Part shown: in pieces, positions 41,743 to 51,657 of the stretch
Layout: each line of letters begins with the position of its first letter
How positions within the stretch are numbered: the stretch's first letter is position 1
Assembly: GCF_034344865.1 (NCBI RefSeq)
Contig: NZ_CP133774.1
Location: 4,154,001-4,218,000 of the forward strand
DNA length: 64,000 nucleotides
Source: Pseudomonas sp. 10S4
GTDB taxonomy: Bacteria > Pseudomonadota > Gammaproteobacteria > Pseudomonadales > Pseudomonadaceae
Direction: 5' to 3'
Notes under the pieces: generated by a model
Told to the model about the DNA's origin: nothing
Database searches by the model: none
Seen by the model: the letters and a program-made list of their open reading frames with translations, nothing else
Translations under genes and position numbers: made by a program

Positions 41743-43596
41743 ATGGCGACCTCTTCTCAGGCAACACATCAGGCTCCTGGCGTCTGGCTGGCCACCGCCG
41801 ATACCCGACGCTATCAACAAGTAGAACAGCGGGTGGTCGGCCAACTGCTGCAAACCCTGCTTTACGAAAACGTGCTGCCGTACCGCCATTCACCGTTGTC
41901 AGGCAGCCAATACCGTTTTGTCGTCAGCGGCCTCGATGCACAGCAACAACTGGTGGAATATCACTGCACAGGCTTGCTCAGCGCCAGCTTCGAACTGATC
42001 CGCCTAGATTACTCCAGCCTTGAGCGCGTCGATGCCCAAGGCAAGCACAGCCAACCGCGCCTGCACCAAGCGCTGGCCGAACTGTTGAGCGATCTTCAAG
42101 ACAGCCCGCACCTGCCACGTTTCACCCATGAACTGGAGCAAACCCTGCTCAAGGATCTGCAATCGCACAGTCAGGGTTATCAGGCCGAAAAGCCGCCGTA
42201 TCAACTGGACGTCGATGCACTGGAACAGCACTTCATGGACGCCCACAGCTATCACCCTTGCTACAAATCGCGCATCGGCTTTTCGCTCAAGGACAACGCC
42301 AGTTACGGGCCAGAGTTCGCCGCGCCGGTCGCCATTGTCTGGCTGGCCGTGGCGAAAACCTGCGGGGCGATGAACATCTCCCGGCACCTGGAGTTCGACG
42401 GCTTTATCCAGCAGGAATTCGGCCTTCAACGTTGGCAGCAACTGGCCGAGAGCCTCACTGACCAAGGCAAGTCGCTGGGTGATTACTGGCTGATGCCGGT
42501 GCACCCATGGCAGTGGGAAAACGTCATCGTTCCGGTGTTCTATCCGGAACTGGTCAGCGGTGAGGTGATCCATCTGGGCACCACCGAGGATCGCTACCAG
42601 GCGCAGCAATCGATCCGCACCTTGGCCAACTCCACGGAAAAGCAGCGGCCTTACGTCAAGCTTGCGTTGAGCATGACCAACACTTCCAGCACCCGAATTC
42701 TGGCCCGACACACGGTGATGAACGGCCCGATCATCACCGATTGGCTGCACCAGTTGATCCGCAGCGACAGCACCGCCCGCGACCTGGGGTTTGTGATTCT
42801 TGGCGAGGTGGTTGGTGTCAGTTTTGACTACGACCACCTGCCTGCTACACGCATGTCCCAGGCCTACGGCACGATGGGCACCCTGTGGCGCGAAAGCATT
42901 CACCAGTACCTGGAAAGCGATGAGCAAGCCGTGCCGTTCAATGGTTTGAGCTCCGTGGACAATCGCTACGGCAGCGGTGAACAGACTCCGTTTGTCGATA
43001 CGTGGATCAAGCAATATGGCCTGCATGCCTGGACCCGCCAACTGCTGCAAGTCGCGGTGTCGCCGATCATTCACATGCTCTACGCCGAAGGGATCGGAAT
43101 GGAATCCCACGGTCAAAATATCGTCCTGATCGTCAAGCAGGGCTGGCCGCAACGGATTGCCCTGAAAGACTTCCACGACGGCGTGCGCTATTCGCCGCAG
43201 CACCTCGGGCGCCCCGAACTGAGCCCAACCCTGGTACCGCTGCCCGCCAGCCACGCCAAGCTCAACCGCAACTCGTTCATCCTCACCGACGACGTGGATG
43301 CAGTGCGCGACTTCTCTTGTGATTCGTTTTTCTTCATCGCCTTGGCCGAGATGGCGATCTTCCTGCACCAGCATTATCAACTCGAAGAATCCGAGTTCTG
43401 GCAGATGACTGCCGAGGTGATTACCGGCTACCAGGCCGAACATCCGCAGCACAGTGCGCGCTATGACGCGTTTGATGTGTTCGCGCCGTTCTACGAAGTC
43501 GAAGAATTGACCAAGCGCCGCTTGCTCGGCGATGGCGAACGTCGGTTCAAATCGGTGCCGAATCCGCTGCATGCGTTCCGGCCGCAATCATGCTGA
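41743..43596 (+). CDS. acsC: NIS siderophore synthetase, AcsC-like (IucA/IucC family)
   Basis: 617 aa. Hallmarks: FSLKDNASYGPEFAAPVAIVWLAVAK, MPVHPWQWENVIVP, KLALSMTNTSSTRILARHT (ATP site) and the C-terminal HGQNIVLIVKQG with IALKDFHDG. ATG 41743 is chosen over 41737 because AAGG at 41732-41735 is then properly spaced. Amide-forming synthetase of the citrate siderophore pathway, with AcsD and AcsA giving the three NIS enzymes expected for achromobactin. Confidence 0.91.
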   Translation: MATSSQATHQAPGVWLATADTRRYQQVEQRVVGQLLQTLLYENVLPYRHSPLSGSQYRFVVSGLDAQQQLVEYHCTGLLSASFELIRLDYSSLERVDAQGKHSQPRLHQALAELLSDLQDSPHLPRFTHELEQTLLKDLQSHSQGYQAEKPPYQLDVDALEQHFMDAHSYHPCYKSRIGFSLKDNASYGPEFAAPVAIVWLAVAKTCGAMNISRHLEFDGFIQQEFGLQRWQQLAESLTDQGKSLGDYWLMPVHPWQWENVIVPVFYPELVSGEVIHLGTTEDRYQAQQSIRTLANSTEKQRPYVKLALSMTNTSSTRILARHTVMNGPIITDWLHQLIRSDSTARDLGFVILGEVVGVSFDYDHLPATRMSQAYGTMGTLWRESIHQYLESDEQAVPFNGLSSVDNRYGSGEQTPFVDTWIKQYGLHAWTRQLLQVAVSPIIHMLYAEGIGMESHGQNIVLIVKQGWPQRIALKDFHDGVRYSPQHLGRPELSPTLVPLPASHAKLNRNSFILTDDVDAVRDFSCDSFFFIALAEMAIFLHQHYQLEESEFWQMTAEVITGYQAEHPQHSARYDAFDVFAPFYEVEELTKRRLLGDGERRFKSVPNPLHAFRPQSC

Positions 43597-44363
43597 GGAC
43601 CAATCTGCTCAAACAGAAGCTCCGTCAGGGTGAGCCGGTCTACGGTCTGATCAGCTCGATCCCGGCACCGGCCGCCATCGAGTTGATTGCCGAGGCCGGT
43701 TTCGATTTCGTGATCATCGACATGGAACACGTGCTGATCAATCCCGAAACCGTGGAGAACATGATCCGCACCGCTGAGAGTTACGCGATCACGCCGCTGG
43801 TGCGGGTCGCGGACCTCAACCCGAAAACCCTGCTGCGCCTGCTCGATGGCGGCGCCCAGGGCATTGTGTTGCCGATGATCGAAGGTCCCGAGCCGTTGGC
43901 CGAAAGCATCCGCGCCTGCAAATACCATCCGCAGGGCAGCCGCAGCCTGAATGCCGGGCGCCCCGGTGCGTTTGGTAAGCACAGCCTGGCGGAATACATC
44001 GGGTTGGCCAACGAGCAAATCATGATCGTGGCGATGATCGAAAGCGCTGAAGGCGTACACCGTGCGGCGGAAATTGCCGGTGTGCCGGGCCTCGACATGA
44101 TCCTCGAAGGCGCCGCCGATTTATCGCAATCGCTGGGCCTGCCCTGGCAGATCGACCGCCCCGAAGTGCAGCAAGCGCTGCTCGCCAGTTGGCAAGCGGC
44201 CAGTGCCGCAGGCGTGCCGTATTGCGCGATTCCACGCCAACCGGGCGACCACGAACGGTGGTTGGGCCGGGGCGTAAACAGTTTTGTTTTGGGTGACGAG
44301 CGTGGGATCGCTTTTCGTGCCCTCCAGGCCAGATTGGCCGCCACTTCAGCAGAAGGAAAATAA
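43590..44363 (+). CDS. acsB: HpcH/HpaI aldolase-fold protein, AcsB-like (probable citrate-supplying enzyme)
   Basis: 257-aa TIM barrel: PAAIELIAEAGFDFVIIDMEHV (metal region), GIVLPMIEG, MIVAMIESAEGV, LDMILEGAADLSQSLG. The same family includes SbnG of staphyloferrin B clusters, which is a citrate synthase unlike TCA enzymes. By analogy this gene probably makes citrate for the siderophore independently of central metabolism. The start overlaps the acsC stop by 7 bp; acsA follows after 4 bp. Confidence 0.87.
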   Translation: MLRTNLLKQKLRQGEPVYGLISSIPAPAAIELIAEAGFDFVIIDMEHVLINPETVENMIRTAESYAITPLVRVADLNPKTLLRLLDGGAQGIVLPMIEGPEPLAESIRACKYHPQGSRSLNAGRPGAFGKHSLAEYIGLANEQIMIVAMIESAEGVHRAAEIAGVPGLDMILEGAADLSQSLGLPWQIDRPEVQQALLASWQAASAAGVPYCAIPRQPGDHERWLGRGVNSFVLGDERGIAFRALQARLAATSAEGK

Positions 44364-44367
44364 TCGG

Positions 44368-46203
44368 ATGAACTTCACCGCAATGGCCGCCGACAGGGTG
44401 ATGCAGGATCTGGTCGATTGTTTGCTGGCCGAACATTTTTTCGGGACCGAACCGCTGAACCTGGCGACACCCGCGTCATCGGCCGATCAGTTGTTTAGCG
44501 GGTTAAGCGCCGAGCAACGGATCTGGGAATGGCAGGGTTCAATCTTCGTCGCCCTGCGCCCCGGCATCACGCAGCACTGGGAGAAAGTGCCGGGCACGCC
44601 GGTATTGGGTTGCGAAAATGGCCAACTGACCGAACTGTCCCCAGAAGCATTCATGACCCAAGTCTTGGCCGGGATGACTGACCGCTATCAGGACAATGAA
44701 AAGGGCTTTGCGCTGTTCCTTGATGTACTGCGCACCAGCGTCCGCCAGACCGAGTTGTCCCTAGCCCATCGGGTCGACAGCGAACGCTTGCTGGAAAAGA
44801 GCAACGCAGACTTCTTTCTGGCGATGGAGCAGTGGGCGTCGCTGCGGGATCGTCCCTACCATCCGCTGGCCAAAGCCAAGCAAGGTTTGAACAACGCCGA
44901 ATATCAGCAGTATCAGGCGGAATTCGCCCGTCCGGTGGCGCTGAATTGGGTCGCCATCGACCGCACGTTGCTGCAATGCGGCGACGGCGTGACGGATCTT
45001 GCGCAGAGTTATCCCGCCGAGTACCTGTTGCCATTCGCGTTGCAGGTCGGCTTGCAACACGAGTTGCAGCAACGGGGCCTTGCCGATAGCCACATCGCGC
45101 TGCCGGTGCACCCGTGGCAGTTTGAACACGTGCTCGACGCGCAGCTCAGTGATGCCTTCGCCAAGGGGGATTGCCATCGACTGGACTTCACCGACGGTGA
45201 TTTCTTCGCGACTTCGTCGTTGCGTTCGATGACCCCGTGCTTCAACAGCGCCGATTACCTGAAGTTGCCGATGGCAATCTATTCTCTGGGCGCCTCGCGT
45301 TACTTGCCCGCCGTGAAAATGATCAACGGCGGCTTGAGTGAAAAGTTGCTGCGTCAGGCGCTGGGCAAGGATCAAACCCTGCAAGAGAAGCTGCACCTGT
45401 GCGATGAAACCAAGTGGTGGGCGTTTATGCCGCCGCACGCGACGCTGTTCGACGAAGCGCCGCGTCATTTGTCGGCTTTGGTCCGCGGTTATCCGCCGGC
45501 GCTGCTGGAAGACCCGGACACGCGACTGGTGCCGATGGCCGCCCTCGGCACGCCGCTGCCCGGCAGCAACCAGCACTTCTTCGATGACTGGATGGCCTAC
45601 CGCCAATTGCCGGCCGATGCCGCGTCAGTGATGAAGCTGTTCCGCGAGCTGTGCCACAGCTTCTTCGAGATCAACTTGCGGATGTTCCGCATCGGCATGC
45701 TCGGGGAGATTCACGGGCAGAACGCGGTGCTGGTCTGGAAGGCTGGTTATGCCCAAGGGCTGCTTCTGCGCGATCACGATTCATTGCGCATCTTCGTGCC
45801 GTGGCTGGAACGCAACGGCCTGGCCGATCCGGCCTACCGACTGAAGAAGGGGCATGCGAACACGCTGTATCACGAGCGTCCCGAAGACCTGTTGTTCTGG
45901 TTGCAGACGCTGGGGATCCAGGTCAATTTCCGGGCGATCATCGATACCCTGGCGCAGGTTTATTCGCTGCCGGCCAACACCTTGTGGACGGCGATGGGCG
46001 AGGTGTTGAACGAGTTGATCGACACCATCGAATTCGACGACGAAGCGCGGAGCATGATCAAACAGCAGCTGTTCGAAGCACCGCACTGGCCGCAGAAATT
46101 GTTGCTCACGCCAATGATCGAACGAGCGGGTGGTCCTGGCAGCATGCCGTTTGGCAAAGGCCTGGTGGTCAATCCTTTCCACAGGCTGAATCGTGAAGAC
46201 TGA
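44368..46203 (+). CDS. acsA: NIS siderophore synthetase, AcsA-like (IucA/IucC family)
   Basis: 611 aa from ATG 44368 with RBS AAGGA; the upstream in-frame extension lies inside acsB and is not family-like. Blocks: ALNWVAIDRTLLQCG, ALPVHPWQFEHVLDAQ, KLPMAIYSLGASRYLPAVK, C-terminal HGQNAVLVWKAGYAQGLLLRD. Third NIS synthetase of the operon. It overlaps the periplasmic binding protein gene by 11 bp, tying synthesis to uptake. Confidence 0.91.
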   Translation: MNFTAMAADRVMQDLVDCLLAEHFFGTEPLNLATPASSADQLFSGLSAEQRIWEWQGSIFVALRPGITQHWEKVPGTPVLGCENGQLTELSPEAFMTQVLAGMTDRYQDNEKGFALFLDVLRTSVRQTELSLAHRVDSERLLEKSNADFFLAMEQWASLRDRPYHPLAKAKQGLNNAEYQQYQAEFARPVALNWVAIDRTLLQCGDGVTDLAQSYPAEYLLPFALQVGLQHELQQRGLADSHIALPVHPWQFEHVLDAQLSDAFAKGDCHRLDFTDGDFFATSSLRSMTPCFNSADYLKLPMAIYSLGASRYLPAVKMINGGLSEKLLRQALGKDQTLQEKLHLCDETKWWAFMPPHATLFDEAPRHLSALVRGYPPALLEDPDTRLVPMAALGTPLPGSNQHFFDDWMAYRQLPADAASVMKLFRELCHSFFEINLRMFRIGMLGEIHGQNAVLVWKAGYAQGLLLRDHDSLRIFVPWLERNGLADPAYRLKKGHANTLYHERPEDLLFWLQTLGIQVNFRAIIDTLAQVYSLPANTLWTAMGEVLNELIDTIEFDDEARSMIKQQLFEAPHWPQKLLLTPMIERAGGPGSMPFGKGLVVNPFHRLNRED

Positions 46204-47116
46204 CCCTCGATATCATCCCTCCAGGCGCACGCTGTTGCGCCTGTCTTTGGGGGCGCTGGCACTCAGGTTTGCCACGCCGGCCTGGGCTCAATCCGACGCC
46301 GCGCCGCTGCGGGTGGTTACCCTGTTTCAGGGGGCCACCGACAGCGCCGTGGCGTTGGGCGTCACGCCGTGCGGCATCGTCGATTCCTGGAGTGAAAAAC
46401 CCACCTATCGCTATTTACGCGCGGCATTGGAGCAGGTGCCTCATGTCGGGCTGGAGACTCAGCCCAGTCTGGAGGACATCGCGCTGCTGAAACCGGACGT
46501 GATCGTCGCCTCGCGCTTTCGCCATGAACGCATCGAACCGCTGCTCAAACAGATCGCCCCGGTGGTGATGCTGGAAGAAGTGTTCGAGTTCAAAAAGACC
46601 CTGGCGTTGATGGGCGTTGCCTTGTACCGCAAGCAACGGGCCGACGAGGTATTGGCCCAATGGCAACAACGCGTGGCGCAACTGCGCCAGCAATTACAGC
46701 AGAAATTTGCCGGGCGCTGGCCGCCCACGGTGTCGATTCTGGATATCCGGGAAGACCACATTCGCAGTTATCTGCCGGCGAGTTTTCCCGGTTCCGTCAT
46801 TACCGAGCTGGGTTTCGACTGGAGTGACGCCAGTCGGGAGGCGGATGGGGTGTCGATCAAACTCACCAGCAAGGAGAGTCTGGCGGTGGTGAATGCCGAC
46901 ATTTTCTTTGTCTTCATGCACGCGGAGAAAGCAGCAGTGCAGCGAAATTATGAAAGCCTGGTACAGCATCCGCTGTGGCAGCAAATGCGCGCGCCGCAGC
47001 AGGGGCAAGTGTGGCGGGTCGACGGCGTGGCCTGGAGCTTGTCGGGCGGCATGCTCGGGGCAAATCTGATGCTCGACGATGTTGCCCATCTGGTTAACGC
47101 GGACGAGGCCTCATGA
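46193..47116 (+). CDS. cbrA: Periplasmic siderophore-binding protein, CbrA-like
   Basis: 307-aa class III (FepB/FhuD-type) binding protein. The N-terminus has a twin-arginine-like signal ([17 protein letters not shown], cut after WAQ). The two lobes are joined by a long helix ([22 protein letters not shown]). Conserved blocks: [37 protein letters not shown]. It starts at GTG 46193. Delivers the ferric complex from TonB receptor to permease. Confidence 0.9.
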   Translation: MKTDPRYHPSRRTLLRLSLGALALRFATPAWAQSDAAPLRVVTLFQGATDSAVALGVTPCGIVDSWSEKPTYRYLRAALEQVPHVGLETQPSLEDIALLKPDVIVASRFRHERIEPLLKQIAPVVMLEEVFEFKKTLALMGVALYRKQRADEVLAQWQQRVAQLRQQLQQKFAGRWPPTVSILDIREDHIRSYLPASFPGSVITELGFDWSDASREADGVSIKLTSKESLAVVNADIFFVFMHAEKAAVQRNYESLVQHPLWQQMRAPQQGQVWRVDGVAWSLSGGMLGANLMLDDVAHLVNADEAS

Positions 47117-48102
47117 GCAACGGTTTGAAGTTGTACATTACCGGTGTCGTGTTGCTAATGAGTTGCGTGTTGAGCCTGGCCGTCGGCGCAACGTGGATTC
47201 CGTTGTCGCAGATTCTTGCGGCGTTTGCGCATCCCGATCCGTTGAGCGTCAGCCATGTGCTGGTGACCACCACGCGGCTGTCGCGTACGTTGATGGCGAT
47301 GGCTGTGGGCGCGAGCCTGGCGGTGGCGGGCGCGTTGATGCAGGCGTTGACCCGCAATCCGCTGGCGTCCCCCGGACTGTTCGGGATCAACGCCGGGGCG
47401 ACATTTTTCATCATTCTGTTTTCTTCGCTGTTCTCCCTGTCATCCCCGGATGCCTGGCTGTGGTGCGCATTTATTGGTGCTGCGGTGGCGGGTTCACTGG
47501 TGTGGCTGATCGGCAACATGGGGCAGGGCAGTCTCAGCCCGTTGCGCATCGTGCTGGCGGGCGCGGCGATGGCGGCGTTGTTCTCCGCGTTCAGTCAGGC
47601 GTTGCTGGTGGTCAATCAGGATGGGCTGGATACGGTGCTGTTCTGGCTGGCCGGTTCGTTGACCGAGCGCAGCCTGTCGGTCGCCGCGCCGTTGCTGTTG
47701 TGTGGCGTGCTCGGCTTGTTCGGGGCGATGTTGCTGGCGGGGCAGGTCAATGTGCTGAACGCCGGGGAAGAAATCGCCACGGGCCTGGGTCAGCGAACCG
47801 GGTTGATCCGGTTATTGATGAGCGTGCTGGTGGTGTGCCTGGCGGGCAGTGCGGTGGCGTTGGCCGGCAGCATCGGGTTTATCGGTTTGCTGGTGCCGCA
47901 CATGGTGCGCAAGGGGTTGTCCATTGACCATCGCTGGTTGCTGCCGGGGTGTGCGTTGCTCGGCGCGATTGTGCTGCTGTTGGCGGATACGTTATCGCGG
48001 GTGTTGATCTTGCCCCAGGAGGTGCCGGTGGGCGTGATGACCGCGCTGTTCGGTGCGCCGTTTTTCATCTTGCTGGCGCGGCGTGGAGGTCGTTATGGAT
48101 AA
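47113..48102 (+). CDS. cbrB: FecCD-type iron-siderophore permease, CbrB-like
   Basis: 329 aa, about ten membrane helices. BtuCD-family signatures: [42 protein letters not shown] (residues about 55-96) and [27 protein letters not shown] near the C-terminus. The start overlaps the cbrA stop by 4 bp. It forms the heterodimeric channel with cbrC. Confidence 0.94.
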   Translation: MSNGLKLYITGVVLLMSCVLSLAVGATWIPLSQILAAFAHPDPLSVSHVLVTTTRLSRTLMAMAVGASLAVAGALMQALTRNPLASPGLFGINAGATFFIILFSSLFSLSSPDAWLWCAFIGAAVAGSLVWLIGNMGQGSLSPLRIVLAGAAMAALFSAFSQALLVVNQDGLDTVLFWLAGSLTERSLSVAAPLLLCGVLGLFGAMLLAGQVNVLNAGEEIATGLGQRTGLIRLLMSVLVVCLAGSAVALAGSIGFIGLLVPHMVRKGLSIDHRWLLPGCALLGAIVLLLADTLSRVLILPQEVPVGVMTALFGAPFFILLARRGGRYG

Positions 48103-49125
48103 GGTTCTGACTTGGCGCCGTAGTGGCTTCTCCCGGCGGATCAATGTCGCGACGTTGTGGCGATTGTTGGCGGCGCTGATGGTGACGCTACTGATCATGC
48201 TCGGCTCGCTGTCGCTGGGCAAAGTCCTGCTGTCGCCGCTGGAGGTGCTGCGGATATTGCTGTCGCACCAGGACGCGAGCCTGACGTTTATCGTCGAGCA
48301 ACTACGCTTCCCGCGCATCCTGCTGGCGGCATTGGTGGGCGCGGCGTTGTCGGTGTCCGGGCTGATCCTGCAAAGCATCATCCGCAACCCGCTGGCTTCG
48401 CCGGATCTGCTCGGTATTACCAGCGGCGCCAGCGCGGCAGCAGTGTTGTATTTGTCGTTTTTCTCGGTGGCGTTGGGTCAGCAATATCTGCCACTGGCGG
48501 CGATGCTCGGCGCGGGGCTGGCGGCACTCGCGATTTATCTGCTGGCCTGGAGGCAGGGCACTTCACCGCTGCGGCTGGTGTTGATCGGCGTCGGCATCTC
48601 CGCGATGTTGACCGCCGCGACGACGTTCATTCTGGTGTTCAGTCCGCTGACGACAACCTTGTCGGCCTATGTCTGGCTGACCGGCAGCGTGTACGGTGCC
48701 AGTTGGCCGGAGCCGCTGGCGCTGGGTTCCTGGTTGTTGGTTATTTGTCCGCTGCTGGTGTTTTTGGCTCGTCAGGTGATGGTGCAACAGCTGGACGACA
48801 GCCTTGCTCAAGGGATCGGTGTGCGCGTGCAATGGTTGCGCGCCGGGTTGTTGCTGGTCAGCGTGGCGTTGGCCGGTGCGGCGATTGCCTGGGGCGGGGC
48901 GATCGCGTTTGTCGGGCTGATCGCGCCGCACATTGCCAAGCGTCTGGTGGCTCCGGGGTTTGGCGGTCACGGCCGTGATGGCGGCGCTGGTCGGGGCGAA
49001 CCTGGTGGTGCGGCCGACCTCGCCGGGCGCACGCTGTTTTTGCCGCTGGATCTGCCCGCCGGGATTTTTGTCGCCGTGCTGGGCACACCCTTTTTCTCTA
49101 TTTGTTGATTAAACAACGTCATTAA
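48095..49125 (+). CDS. cbrC: FecCD-type iron-siderophore permease, CbrC-like, frameshifted
   Basis: Second permease subunit. ATG 48095 has a GGAGGT RBS and overlaps cbrB. Family blocks [42 protein letters not shown] and [19 protein letters not shown] are intact. Near the end three single-base errors are visible: an extra G near 48962, a missing G near 49010 (they compensate), and a missing T near 49094 that moves the end. Corrected, the tail reads [23 protein letters not shown] ... [13 protein letters not shown] and stops at 49125, 343 aa. As given, it ends early at 49108. Confidence 0.9.
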
Positions 49126-49137
49126 GGAATTCAACGT

Positions 49138-49929
49138 ATGACGTCGATTGCAAGTCGCGGCCTGACCCTGAGTTATCAGCGCCAGGTGATTATTGATGCG
49201 CTGGACATGCAACTGCCCCAGGGCAAGATTTCGGTATTGATTGGCAGCAACGGTTGCGGCAAAAGCACCTTGCTCAAATCCTTTGCCCGGCTGCTGAAAC
49301 CGCAGCAGGGTTCGGTGATTCTCAACGGTGTGGATATCCAGCAAAAATCCACAGCGGCCGTGGCCCGTGAACTGGCGATTTTGCCGCAGACGCCCAGCGC
49401 GCCGGAGGGCATTACCGTTCGGCAATTGGTGGCGTTGGGTCGATTTCCATATCAGAGCTGGATGCAACAGTGGTCGGCGGAAGATGAAGCCATGGTCAAC
49501 CGCGCGCTGGCGCAAACCAGCCTGCTGGCCCTGGCGGATCGACCGGTGGACGCGTTGTCCGGCGGGCAACGCCAGCGTGCGTGGATCGCCATGACCCTGG
49601 CCCAGGACACCGGCATCGTGCTGCTCGACGAACCGACCACGTTCCTCGACCTGGCGCACCAGATCGAAGTGCTGGACCTGCTGCGCGACCTTAACCGGCT
49701 CGAAAATAAAACCATCATCATGGTGCTGCACGACCTCAACCTGGCGTGTCGTTACGCTGATCACATGGTCGCGGTGCACAACCAGACCGCGTTTGCCCAG
49801 GGCCGGCCTGACGAGGTGTTGACCGAGGCGCTGGTCAAAACCGTATTCGACCTGAATTGCCGGATCATCCCCGATCCGTTCTTCGGCACGCCGCTGTGCA
49901 TTCCGTTTGGTCGGGAACTGCCGCAATGA
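49138..49929 (+). CDS. cbrD: Iron-siderophore ABC transporter ATPase, CbrD-like
   Basis: 263 aa, cytoplasmic. Walker [10 protein letters not shown] (about residues 37-45), Q-loop [10 protein letters not shown], signature [13 protein letters not shown] (about 140-152), Walker [15 protein letters not shown], switch [13 protein letters not shown]. Closest in pattern to FecE/FepC. Completes cbrABCD. The stop overlaps the next start by 4 bp. Confidence 0.96.
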   Translation: MTSIASRGLTLSYQRQVIIDALDMQLPQGKISVLIGSNGCGKSTLLKSFARLLKPQQGSVILNGVDIQQKSTAAVARELAILPQTPSAPEGITVRQLVALGRFPYQSWMQQWSAEDEAMVNRALAQTSLLALADRPVDALSGGQRQRAWIAMTLAQDTGIVLLDEPTTFLDLAHQIEVLDLLRDLNRLENKTIIMVLHDLNLACRYADHMVAVHNQTAFAQGRPDEVLTEALVKTVFDLNCRIIPDPFFGTPLCIPFGRELPQ

Positions 49930-50708
49930 CTCTGGCTGACCATTTCACGGCGTCAGAGTGGGCGGTGCTGTCCGGCGGGTTGCGGCTCAAGGACAGCGCC
50001 GAGCGCGACCCGTTGCGTTCGCTGCTGGCCCGGGACTTGTTGCAAGAGGACGTGTGCGCGCAACTGCTGGATGCGTTGGGGCCGGTGATTGGCTCGCCAA
50101 CTCGGGCGATTACCGCCTCGTTGCTGGGCAAGCGTTTGTCGTTTCTGGCGACCGGCGCCTGTTTGTACGCGATGTCGGTGTATGACAAAGGGGTGTTGCT
50201 GTCGTTGGACAACACGGTGATTGAGTACGGTCACGATGACGGGTTGTGGACGTCGTCGATGCCGCTGCTTCTCGGAAAGCCGCTGACATACGAGGCGGGT
50301 GAGCGCGAGGCCTGGCGGGAAACGCTGGTTCAGGCGCTGTTTGCGGGATTACTGAAACCGTTGTGGCAAACCTTCAACCGGGTCACGGGCGTTTCCCGGC
50401 GCATCCTCTGGGAAAACACCGCCGTGCGCGTCTATTCGCTGTATGAAAAACGCATGGCAAAAATCGACGATCCGTTGGTGCGCGAGCGCTGTGAGGCAGA
50501 TTTCACTTGGCTCATGACCCTAGCCGAGCCCGCACTGTTCGGCCTCGAGTACAACCCGCTGAGTCATTTTCGCCGGCCACCGACGTTGGTGGACGAAGGG
50601 CAACGCAGCATCCGTTTTCGGCGGACCTGCTGCTTCTACTACCTGGCCACCGAGCCCGCAGAATATTGCTCGACCTGCCCACTGCTTCGTCCGGGGAAAT
50701 GCCGATGA
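49926..50708 (+). CDS. FhuF-like siderophore-iron reductase
   Basis: 260 aa. The C-terminus carries paired cysteines CC, eleven residues, then CSTC, matching the unusual 2Fe-2S ligand pattern of FhuF, which reduces ferric siderophores in the cytoplasm to free iron. The start ATG 49926 overlaps cbrD (ATGA), and the stop overlaps the next gene, so it is part of the transport unit. The N-terminal three quarters is diverged, as usual for the family. I infer it unloads iron from the imported siderophore. Confidence 0.85.
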   Translation: MTLADHFTASEWAVLSGGLRLKDSAERDPLRSLLARDLLQEDVCAQLLDALGPVIGSPTRAITASLLGKRLSFLATGACLYAMSVYDKGVLLSLDNTVIEYGHDDGLWTSSMPLLLGKPLTYEAGEREAWRETLVQALFAGLLKPLWQTFNRVTGVSRRILWENTAVRVYSLYEKRMAKIDDPLVRERCEADFTWLMTLAEPALFGLEYNPLSHFRRPPTLVDEGQRSIRFRRTCCFYYLATEPAEYCSTCPLLRPGKCR

Positions 50709-51331
50709 GTTATGAGATTGCCGACCGCCAGCAACGTGTCAGCCCGAAGTTGCTTGACGCGTATCGGTCGATCCCGTCGTCCACCGTCGGCCACTTTTCC
50801 GACCTTGGCTTCCTGCGCGGGATCAAGCCACTGTTCAACGACATCCGCATGCTCGGCAACGTGGTCACCGTCAAAGTCTTCCCGCCTGATGGCAGCGTTT
50901 TGCGTGAAGCGCTGTTGTTGAGTCAGCCGGGCGATGTGCTGGTGATCGAATGTGTGGGTGACCACGAGTGCGGCTGTTGGGGCGAATTGCGGACTCTGGC
51001 CGGTTTGATCAAGGGCCTGGCCGGGGTGGTGGTGTCGGGTGCGGTCACCGATGTCAGCGCCTTGCGTCGTCATGGGTTGCCGGTGTTTTGCCGTGAAGTC
51101 AGTGCGTACACCACCCGCGGCGTTGGCGCCCAAGGGGAGGTCAATCAGCCGATCCGGATTGGCGAAGTTCAGGTGCGACCGGGCGATCTGGCCGTCGGTG
51201 ATGACGACGGCGTCTACATCCTCGATGCACTGCGAGCGGCGGAGCTGCTGCCCGAATTATTGGCCAAGGAAGTAACCGACCAACGCCGCCGTTCAGAATT
51301 CCTCCACAGACTCGAAGCCCGACTTAACTAG
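50705..51331 (+). CDS. RraA-family aldolase/decarboxylase-like protein
   Basis: 208 aa. Fold of RraA and of 4-hydroxy-4-methyl-2-oxoglutarate/oxaloacetate aldolases: GHFSDLGFLRGIKPLF, GDVLVIECVGDHECGCWGELRTLAGLIKGLAGVVVSGAVTDVSALRRHGLPVF (the glycine-rich GE-x-R and D region of the active site, about residues 77-130), and VRPGDLAVGDDDGVYIL. It starts at 50705 overlapping the FhuF-like stop. Role in iron uptake is unknown: it could act on an oxo-acid precursor or breakdown product of the siderophore. Last gene of the run. Confidence 0.85.
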   Translation: MSYEIADRQQRVSPKLLDAYRSIPSSTVGHFSDLGFLRGIKPLFNDIRMLGNVVTVKVFPPDGSVLREALLLSQPGDVLVIECVGDHECGCWGELRTLAGLIKGLAGVVVSGAVTDVSALRRHGLPVFCREVSAYTTRGVGAQGEVNQPIRIGEVQVRPGDLAVGDDDGVYILDALRAAELLPELLAKEVTDQRRRSEFLHRLEARLN

Positions 51332-51346
51332 GCTCACCTGAAACCT

Positions 51347-51418
51347 GTAGGAGCGAGACTTGCCCGCGAAGCTTTTAGCGCCCGTGATAACGCCTTCGCG
51401 GGCAAGCCTCGCTCCTAC
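51347..51418. repeat. REP-like doublet, GTAGGAGCGAGACTTGCCCGCG type
   Basis: GTAGGAGCGAGACTTGCCCG and its inverted copy CGGGCAAGCCTCGCTCCTAC around a centre of about 30 bp. It may terminate the iron operon. The remaining 239 bp up to 51657 hold no gene I can support. Confidence 0.88.
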
Positions 51419-51657
51419 AAACGATCAGCATTTTTCATCGATGTGTTGCTGCGCAAAGCGGCTACACTTTGATTCTTTGGTCAGTTTTTTGTAACAGGTT
51501 GTTTGCCGCCAGCGCAGAAACCTATAAAGTTAACCTTTCGGTCAGCTTTGCACTGTCAAATACAGCCTTTTGCTTTGTCCAAAAGCGCTTCTGCAAGACT
51601 CGAGATTCCCAGAACATAACCAGAAGGGCGGACCCATAACCGCCCAGAGGATGATCC

